Under the pieces are notes generated by a model that was not told where the DNA came from, did no database searches, and was given only the letters and a program-made list of their open reading frames with translations. Made by a program: the position numbers and the translations under genes. 64,000 nt of DNA from Sipunculus nudus (taxonomy: Eukaryota > Annelida > Sipuncula > Golfingiida > Sipunculidae): NCBI GenBank assembly GCA_026874595.1, contig CM049313.1:54728159-54792158 (forward strand). Direction: 5' to 3'. Positions 55,494 through 62,200 of this stretch are shown piece after piece; position 1 is the stretch's first letter, and each line of letters opens with the position of its first letter.

Positions 55494-58400
55494 CTACACA
55501 TACTCTAACAGAACCCGGAGGCTTAACAAGACAACCGCTATGTGTTCATCACGCCAGGCAGGCTTGCTTGTATTAATGTCCCTGCATTGCCTTCCCGTTT
55601 TGTCAGGTTTCCAACAGAAGGCACGAAAGTGTTCCCTCCACCGACCAGTGTCCTCGAGGTCTGTGCCGCCTGTCTGACACACACCAGTGACGGGATCACA
55701 TTTAAACCATACGCCGTTTGGACAGACGGGGCACAACATCATGCAGTTGGGACCGTACGTCCCTTCGCCGCAATCCGAGTCGCAGAAGACGCCTTCTCTG
55801 CCAGCTTTACATTGGTAACATTTCCCGTCGAATGGGCTGCATGTGCTTTTTGCACAAGATGGCGGACAGGTGCTACTGCAGTTATTCCCCCAATGACCGG
55901 TCGGGCAATCCGCGTCGCAGTAGGCGCCTTTTTTACCAGCTATGCATTGGTAGCATTTCCCGTCGGATGGGTTGCATTTGCCATCTGCACAAGTAAACGA
56001 ACAGGTGTTACTGCAGTTAGTCCCCCATACACCGGTCGAGCAATCCTGGTCGCAGAAGTCGCCGTCCTTGCCAGCTTTACACTGGTAACATTTCCCGTCA
56101 AATGGGCTGCATTTCCTGTTTGCACAAAACAGCGAACAGGTGCTACTGCAGTTATTCCCCCAAACACCGGACGGGCACAAGCTTTCACACCTCGGCCCCG
56201 TGTACCCGTTTGTGCACGGTGCACAATGTCCGTCTTCATGGTGGCAGCTGGAGCGGTTCCAGCACCCGGCACCGCATAAACTGGCACAATCCTCCCCCCA
56301 AAGCCCACCGTCGCAAATTTCAGTGCAGCGCTCGCCCACGTACCCGGCCTGGCACGTGCACGAACCGTTCACCATGTTGCATTTCCTGACAGGTATACCA
56401 TTGTCTACAACGGATCCGTTGCATTCAGGCGTACACGAAAAGGCACATTCTGAACCCCATCTGTCTGCTGAGCACGTTTCATTGCAGTACTGCCCTTTGT
56501 AACCGGCCTGGCACCAGCAGCTGCCGGAAATGTGGTCGCATAACTGATACGTTGTTGTCCGAACAGAATTCGTATTCCGTGCACGCACACAACGGCTTGG
56601 GCACGTTTTCGAGCAGGATGGGCCGTACGTGCCGTTTGCACAGAGTACCTCACAGTGTTTACCCGTGTACCCCGCTTGGCAACTGCACGTCCCGTTTATA
56701 TGATTGCAGGTCGGCTTATGACTGTTACCTGTGGTGATGCACCGGCTAGAGCAATTTCGGGAACATTTCGTACCCCACGTGCCTGTAGAGCATACATTCG
56801 CGCATTTGTGTCCCGTATAGCCATCCTTGCACAAGCACGTTCCATTAAACCGGTCGCATCTAACATTTGAATCAGAGGCGGTCCCGTTGCAATTGACCGG
56901 ACAAGTACTATGACAGTTTTCACCCCATTCCTGCTGGCTGCATACTTCCGAACATGTCTCACCTTTGAAACCAGCTTTGCAGCTACACGCTCCTGTCTCT
57001 TTTGCGCACACACGCCACGTGTATCTGGAAACCGAATCCTGAACATTTGTCCTGATCTTCCAAATATGCTTGGCGGGGGCGTGCATGCAGTTTTTAGGAC
57101 ACGTTTGAGCACAATTGATTCCATACTTGTTATTAGGACACTCCGTGGTGCAACCATCGCCGTAGTAACCTGGACAGCAACTGCAAGACCCGTTTTGCTT
57201 GTCGCATAAACGGATACCTTTTACTGGTACACAATTGTTGGAACATGTCCTGGTACATATATCATCCAATGTCCCCGGAGGGCACGTCACGTTGCAGCGG
57301 GCACCCTTAAAGCCTGGAAGGCATGAACATCCGCCGTTTACCGCATTGCATTTTCTGTGTGAACAACCCTGCGAACAGTTGAAGGCACAGTGAAGACCCC
57401 ACTGACCTGACCTGCATGCATTGGCGCATTTTCTGCCTTTAAATCCAGGCCGGCAATCGCATACACCATCTGTTGATCGACAAACTGCTGTTCCTTTAAT
57501 TACCGTTCCGTTTTTCGTCTTGTCGTCCGGTTCACGCAGACAACCTGCCGAACACGTGAGGTTGCAACCGAGGCCGAACGTTCCGTTCGAGCACAACTTG
57601 TTACATCTCTGGCCTGCGTAACCCGCATTACAAGAGCAGGTTCCGTTTGAAGGGTAGCAAACAGGCTTGGTACCCCTTTCCCTCATGCATCCTGATGAAC
57701 ATTTTCGTGCGCAGTTTTTACCCCAACGTCCACTTTTGCAGGTTGTGTTGCAAAGCCTCCCTCTGAGGCCGGCCTTGCACCCTTGTGAACACGTTCCCGT
57801 GAATCCCATACACACACGTCTGTAGCATCCTGTTGAGCAATTCTGTTTGCATTCGCGTCCCCAGTATCCCACAGAGCACACTGGACGGACACATATGTAC
57901 CGGTGTTTCTTTTCGCAATCGACGTTTCCCTTCTGATCCTTGTGTTTGTAATTGCCTACTTTTGTATCGCCATCAAAATGAAAGAGGTGACATTCGGGAG
58001 TTTTGATGATTTGATTGTTTTCGGAGAACATTGTCCACGTTTCTGAAATATTCACTTGTCGCAACAGTTTGCTTACAGAGTCGCTTTTGAAGTCATATCC
58101 TTGGTCGGATATGACAGGCAAACGCCCTCCTGCGCACTGGCAGCAACTTTTTGCCTCCTTGTTAGTGACTTCTGTCAAGCCACTGCAATTGTTCTTTGCT
58201 GTATCTTTGCAAAATGTTTGCTCCTTTGACCAAGGCCCTACGAGCTCAATCCTATCATCGGGATCTGAAAAACGGGTACCGGTTTTTGGCCAACACAAAA
58301 AACCGGCCTTTTTTTGATGGCATCCCTTCTTTTTGGAAACACCCGTAGTTCGGCGGAAAACGGAGCATGCCTCGGTTTTTCTGTCATCGGTTGCAATGCG

Positions 58401-58718
58401 GAAATGTGCACTGCTCACCGTGGAAGCCAGTTCCATCATCCACGCTACCTGCGATGCCTTTGTATGCGGGAGTTCCAAACCGGCACACACACAGCAACGT
58501 CGTGCTTGCTGGTACGTGTATGTCTCTTTACTGCCGTCGCATGTAACACGCTTGTTGTTGACAGTTACCTTACACGATTTAAAAGGGCCGGCCATTTCAC
58601 TTTCCGTCGGCGCTCCCAACCAACGCCACGAGGGTGCGGCCTTACGGGTGGCCAGTATCTGGCGCGCGATCAATGCCAGAAGCGGCAGGTATACCACTTT
58701 TCCGTAAAAAATGCCCAT
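55494..58718 (-). CDS. Secreted C-type lectin/multiple-EGF protein
   Basis: 1074 residues in one uninterrupted frame from ATG 58718. Signal peptide in residues 1-25 (VVYLPLLALIARQILA core). Two divergent C-type-lectin-like domains at about 48-150 and 165-280 (paired CC in RRCCVCAG and KSCCQCAG, closing Cys in FLCWP and YICVRP). About 15 EGF-like modules of 45-50 residues span 283-1030, most with a G-x-W-G-x-x-C entry, as in the MEGF/SREC scavenger-receptor family. Many N-glycosylation sequons. The last module is incomplete; the C-terminal 20 residues are mildly hydrophobic and could be a weak anchor. Host MEGF genes are spliced, so an intronless copy among viral genes suggests capture by the virus. 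Glycan or host-cell binding is inference. Confidence 0.8.
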   Translation of the reverse strand: MGIFYGKVVYLPLLALIARQILATRKAAPSWRWLGAPTESEMAGPFKSCKVTVNNKRVTCDGSKETYTYQQARRCCVCAGLELPHTKASQVAWMMELASTVSSAHFRIATDDRKTEACSVFRRTTGVSKKKGCHQKKAGFLCWPKTGTRFSDPDDRIELVGPWSKEQTFCKDTAKNNCSGLTEVTNKEAKSCCQCAGGRLPVISDQGYDFKSDSVSKLLRQVNISETWTMFSENNQIIKTPECHLFHFDGDTKVGNYKHKDQKGNVDCEKKHRYICVRPVCSVGYWGRECKQNCSTGCYRRVCMGFTGTCSQGCKAGLRGRLCNTTCKSGRWGKNCARKCSSGCMRERGTKPVCYPSNGTCSCNAGYAGQRCNKLCSNGTFGLGCNLTCSAGCLREPDDKTKNGTVIKGTAVCRSTDGVCDCRPGFKGRKCANACRSGQWGLHCAFNCSQGCSHRKCNAVNGGCSCLPGFKGARCNVTCPPGTLDDICTRTCSNNCVPVKGIRLCDKQNGSCSCCPGYYGDGCTTECPNNKYGINCAQTCPKNCMHAPAKHIWKIRTNVQDSVSRYTWRVCAKETGACSCKAGFKGETCSEVCSQQEWGENCHSTCPVNCNGTASDSNVRCDRFNGTCLCKDGYTGHKCANVCSTGTWGTKCSRNCSSRCITTGNSHKPTCNHINGTCSCQAGYTGKHCEVLCANGTYGPSCSKTCPSRCVRARNTNSVRTTTYQLCDHISGSCWCQAGYKGQYCNETCSADRWGSECAFSCTPECNGSVVDNGIPVRKCNMVNGSCTCQAGYVGERCTEICDGGLWGEDCASLCGAGCWNRSSCHHEDGHCAPCTNGYTGPRCESLCPSGVWGNNCSSTCSLFCANRKCSPFDGKCYQCKAGKDGDFCDQDCSTGVWGTNCSNTCSFTCADGKCNPSDGKCYQCIAGKKGAYCDADCPTGHWGNNCSSTCPPSCAKSTCSPFDGKCYQCKAGREGVFCDSDCGEGTYGPNCMMLCPVCPNGVWFKCDPVTGVCQTGGTDLEDTGRWREHFRAFCWKPDKTGRQCRDINTSKPAWRDEHIAVVLLSLRVLLEYV

Positions 58719-58772
58719 TTCGTATGACTAGTATTTGGTCTCATGTATCATGCACGATAGTGTCACATATAG

Positions 58773-58876
58773 TCACGTGACGAGTGACTGGTGCCGCTAC
58801 GGCAAATAAAACAGGGAACATGTACGTAAGGTATCATTGTATACCTAGCTCCACAGGTGTCGGTATATATATATAT
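58773..58876. promoter_or_regulatory. Divergent promoter of EGF and CARD/zinc-knuckle genes
   Basis: TCACGTGA at 58773-58780 lies next to a minus-strand ctatatg TATA-like element for the EGF gene. TATATATATATAT at 58864-58876 lies about 50 bp before ATG 58926 of the plus-strand gene. Confidence 0.5.
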
Positions 58877-58925
58877 CATAAATGTAGGTTCATATGATGT
58901 ATATGAAGTGATAAACCGTGCGCAC

Positions 58926-59675
58926 ATGGGGAGTCGCGAGCCGTTACCGTGTTACAGATGTCGTACGGAGGGGCACACGCCAGGATCGGATTGCTTAGAT
59001 ACCGGGTTGCGGTTGGAAGATATACACACACTGCCGACATTGGACGCGACCGAACCTGACCCGAGTGATGGCATATACTGCACGTTCACTCTGTACCCAG
59101 AGGAAATACCTCCTTATGTATGGATGCGGTACGTGCGGGATAGATATAATGCAGCTGCGTTTACAGGAGAGGTCGTTGCCAAAACACGGCCAGATATACA
59201 TACAGTAGAAGGCATACACGCATGGATCGAAAAACAACGGTCTATTGCTAAGAACATCAAAGCAGGCACGACGGTTCCAGTTCTTTTATCTAAACCTACA
59301 TGTGCATACACTTCAGAATGTAGATACGTGTACTACACGAAACAAACGTTGAGGGATATTTCAGGTGACCTATTGGATGGATTGGATCTTAAAAGCAACG
59401 GGCTGTTAAATACACTCTACGAGATGGACATCATGTCTGATCAGGAACTCTCTTATATCGCCGCAGGGGTGTCCTCCTGCTTTATCGGTATCCGTTTTTT
59501 CGATTGGCTGCACCAGCGTCCGCATATGTGGTCTGATGTGTGGTATGCCTTGTATGTATCGGGTGAATATGAGAGAGCCGATATGCTCATGACTGCCGTA
59601 CAGAATCAGGCAAAGCAATATTATGTCGTGACCATTCCATCATTTGAGGAATACAGGTTCGACCTTAATGACTAA
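58926..59675 (+). CDS. CARD-like protein with zinc-knuckle-like N-terminus
   Basis: 249 residues from ATG 58926; the upstream frame begins only with GTG and includes the TATA box. Residues 9-23 (CYRCRTEGHTPGSDC) give C-x2-C-x4-H-x5-C, one residue longer than a retroviral CCHC knuckle. Residues 50-135 are unrecognised. Residues about 138-225 follow a CARD helix pattern: DISGDLLDGLD, LLNTLYEMDIMSDQELSYI, GIRFFDWLHQRPHMW, DVWYALYVSGEYERADML. The alignment is by eye, and another death-fold subfamily is possible. AATAAA at 59703-59708 follows. It is divergent from the EGF gene. A role in innate signalling is inference. Confidence 0.55.
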   Translation: MGSREPLPCYRCRTEGHTPGSDCLDTGLRLEDIHTLPTLDATEPDPSDGIYCTFTLYPEEIPPYVWMRYVRDRYNAAAFTGEVVAKTRPDIHTVEGIHAWIEKQRSIAKNIKAGTTVPVLLSKPTCAYTSECRYVYYTKQTLRDISGDLLDGLDLKSNGLLNTLYEMDIMSDQELSYIAAGVSSCFIGIRFFDWLHQRPHMWSDVWYALYVSGEYERADMLMTAVQNQAKQYYVVTIPSFEEYRFDLND

Positions 59676-59932
59676 TCTGACGAGGACAGATTCCTTGTGA
59701 GGAAAATAAATACGACATCTCTGCACTAGTGTACACACCGACGTCTGCTCCCGGCATATGGTGTCCATTTATCGTCCTGTACAGTGCAGTCCCATCGTGT
59801 ATATCTCTAGCCTCGAATGTTAAAGTATTTGTGAAACGCAGACCATGGTTAAAGTCGCCAGCAAACATTTCACGTCTCGTGCATAAGCGCAATTCCATTG
59901 GTTTGCACGATAGAGGACGATTTCAGATTGCA

Positions 59933-60364
59933 ATGGGTACCCGCCCGTACATGGCGTTGACCTATCTGACCGTGGTTTCTTTGATGTTGTTTGTGCTACC
60001 CGGAGTCAAGTTAAGGGGTACGTTTCCGTTTGCCTTAGCCAAACACCTTCTCACTGACCGCCATAAAGTAGATCCCGTGCAGGATTGTAAACGTATAGGG
60101 GAAAATTGCACGGCGTCGGACATGTGCTGTGGAACCCCTCGAGTCTTGTGCGTTTGGAAGGTCAGGGAGGTGGACCAAACACCAGTTAGAGGTTATCCTG
60201 TGTGCAAACTGTGGTATTGGGGGACAAAACCCGCTCCTGTGAAGTGGGCGGAACACACCGGTACTGTTGGTGTCAACACAAACAGGAATCATGTACGAAC
60301 AAACGAGAACGACAAGACCTCCAGTAACCAAGAAGATGATGAAATTTCGGGAGATGGAGGGTAA
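59933..60364 (+). CDS. Secreted six-cysteine (cystine-knot-like) peptide
   Basis: 143 residues from ATG 59933; the longer upstream frame lacks an earlier ATG. Residues 1-29 are a signal peptide (TYLTVVSLMLFVLPG core). Cys at 52, 59, 65, 66, 73 and 91 give C-x6-C-x5-CC-x6-C-x17-C, the framework of inhibitor-cystine-knot (knottin) peptides. The last loop is longer than in typical conotoxins. The C-terminal 40 residues are polar and acidic (NQEDDEISGDGG). Baculoviruses are known to encode conotoxin-like secreted peptides. The target and activity of this one cannot be told from sequence, and non-toxic knottins (protease inhibitors, antimicrobial peptides, signalling ligands) are equally possible. 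Confidence 0.6.
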   Translation: MGTRPYMALTYLTVVSLMLFVLPGVKLRGTFPFALAKHLLTDRHKVDPVQDCKRIGENCTASDMCCGTPRVLCVWKVREVDQTPVRGYPVCKLWYWGTKPAPVKWAEHTGTVGVNTNRNHVRTNENDKTSSNQEDDEISGDGG

Positions 60365-60483
60365 AGCTTACATGGAACTGTTGGCCGTGGCCAATACATT
60401 TGTTTAATCAACCATTTTCCGTACATATACGCAGCGTAATATGCCATGAACCTATTTGCATATACCGAAACTGGTAATGGTGA

Positions 60484-60512
60484 TCACGTGATAGCTACGA
60501 GTCATATATATT
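60484..60512 (+). promoter_or_regulatory. E-box and TATA of nuclease-like gene
   Basis: TCACGTGA at 60484-60491 followed by catatatatta at about 60503-60513, about 95 bp before ATG 60604. Confidence 0.5.
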
Positions 60513-60603
60513 ACACTCGTCACACGGGGTAAACCGCGTGCGTCATTTGGTATATGCGGGGGCAGTGAACTGACAGTGATCACCGCGTGGCCTCTTTACC
60601 GGC

Positions 60604-62007
60604 ATGGAAAAACGTGTCCACCATGAGAGGTATCGTCTCCACAAGCAAGAACTGGTGTCAGAACTCACAAAGTTGTACACAGTGCAGAGATGTCGCGAGT
60701 TTGCTGCATGGAAATCTGCAGCGGCTAAAAACCCTTTACTTCGGAGAGCAGTTTCATCCTGGACCGCACATACGGGACATGTGTCACCCAAGGTGTTCCA
60801 GACGTTCGAATCGTACAACAAGGGCGTGATAGCCCCAGTCCTGGCAAACCTCGACCGCTGCCACGCCCGTTCGACAACGGCTGGTGAACGGTTCCACACG
60901 CGACTACAAAATCGTCTCTATAAAGTTACCAATTTGAAAGACGTGGTAGAAATCGCATTCGGAAATGCCCTATTTTGGCAAGCATCGAGTTCCGTGCAGG
61001 CCGCACACGCCGAATCAAACGCCAGGGGGTTTATACTAAGGGCGCTGACCATGTTGGAATGTTATCCGTTTAAAAAAGGCGAAGACATACCTACGCCTGT
61101 TTTATTACAATGGGCCAAAGATGTTAAAGTTACCGTTGTATGTGAAACACCCGTCGGACCGCACATCCCAATATCAAACGTCGGTACTGCCTCAACAGAA
61201 AGCAACAGACCTTTGCCGACATGCAACTCTGTGAGGTGGCCACCACGTCGGAAAGTAAAACGGATGGATGCGAAGAAGCGCCTACAGCTGAAAGGGACGA
61301 GACGGCCGGATGTGGTACTGCTGGCCGCACACCCCAAAGGCCGTTGCGCATGGGTGTGTGTGGTCGAAGTGAAAAGTATCGGCTTCAACGCAAGTGTCCA
61401 TAAACAGGATCTCATCCGCTCGCAATATCAACAAGTCGCCAGGACGTTCAAGTACTCCAGTATAGTGTCGCCTGTCTTTTCAAAAGAACGAATTACGTTC
61501 GCGTGTCAATCGGCGTTTTACCAGGTTTGCGACACTACCTGGCGCCTGCGCGAGTTCTTGCATCGATCATCCGCAGCGCACTGGAGAAAGGGTGCACAGC
61601 ATCAGCACCGCATACACGCACTTCGCGTTCGTTTCAGTTCATACGTGTGGGTTGGAAAGACGTGCTGTCGCGTGAGACGTTTCACTGTTAAGGAAAAAGC
61701 AGATGCCACAAACGATAAAAGGGACAGCGCATCCGAGCGAACATTTCAACCTCAAACAGGCTGTGGAGACGGGGGCCAATTCTCGAACGTGGCCTTTTCA
61801 GAAATGGTGTTCTGCTCTCAAGAATGCGGATATGTTCTTCCTATTGGCGAAGGACGAAGCAAGTGTGAAGGCGGCGCCCCCGCAGGGCCCATATGTACGT
61901 TCCGCGCACCAACTGACCTGTCTGTGCTCGAACACGCCGACCGCTACACAAAAGCGATGTATGAACTGGTGACAACCGTCTGCCCGATTGAGAAGTACAC
62001 ACAGTAG
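60604..62007 (+). CDS. PD-(D/E)XK nuclease-like protein
   Basis: 467 residues from ATG 60604 (ggcATGg). The N-terminal 130 residues are helical and basic. The key region is residues 234-285: RRPDVVLL (D236), then WVCVVEVKSIGF (E255-x-K257), followed by a helix with QYQQVARTFKY. This is the order of the PD-(D/E)XK phosphodiesterase fold (Asp on strand 2, E-x-K on strand 3, then a Gln/Tyr helix). Residues 410-450 contain a C-x3-C and further Cys. Herpesvirus alkaline nuclease and UL24 proteins share this fold, but I cannot assign either. DNA processing or recombination is the likely role. Confidence 0.55.
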   Translation: MEKRVHHERYRLHKQELVSELTKLYTVQRCREFAAWKSAAAKNPLLRRAVSSWTAHTGHVSPKVFQTFESYNKGVIAPVLANLDRCHARSTTAGERFHTRLQNRLYKVTNLKDVVEIAFGNALFWQASSSVQAAHAESNARGFILRALTMLECYPFKKGEDIPTPVLLQWAKDVKVTVVCETPVGPHIPISNVGTASTESNRPLPTCNSVRWPPRRKVKRMDAKKRLQLKGTRRPDVVLLAAHPKGRCAWVCVVEVKSIGFNASVHKQDLIRSQYQQVARTFKYSSIVSPVFSKERITFACQSAFYQVCDTTWRLREFLHRSSAAHWRKGAQHQHRIHALRVRFSSYVWVGKTCCRVRRFTVKEKADATNDKRDSASERTFQPQTGCGDGGQFSNVAFSEMVFCSQECGYVLPIGEGRSKCEGGAPAGPICTFRAPTDLSVLEHADRYTKAMYELVTTVCPIEKYTQ

Positions 62008-62009
62008 CG

Positions 62010-62200
62010 TAGAGTGCTAATAATATTCAACTGCACGGGTACCTCAAAGATCAGGATGCATATGGGGCAGCAGGTTAGACTGATAGAGCATGTAGGCGCC
62101 CGCTTGTCTCGCATGTTCAATGGCATGCGGTGGCTTTATTGGCTTAGAGTTGGAGGTTCCTGACACACATATCACTTTATGAATGCGGTCTTCTCATGCC
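62010..62200. other. Spacer before the last gene
   Basis: About 190 bp without a clear TATA, apart from gctttattgg near 62132. Confidence 0.35.

Noticed and set aside
55542-56502. Plus-strand frames of 120-245 codons opposite the EGF gene
   Set aside because: Shadows of the Cys-rich EGF repeats; no start context or TATA.
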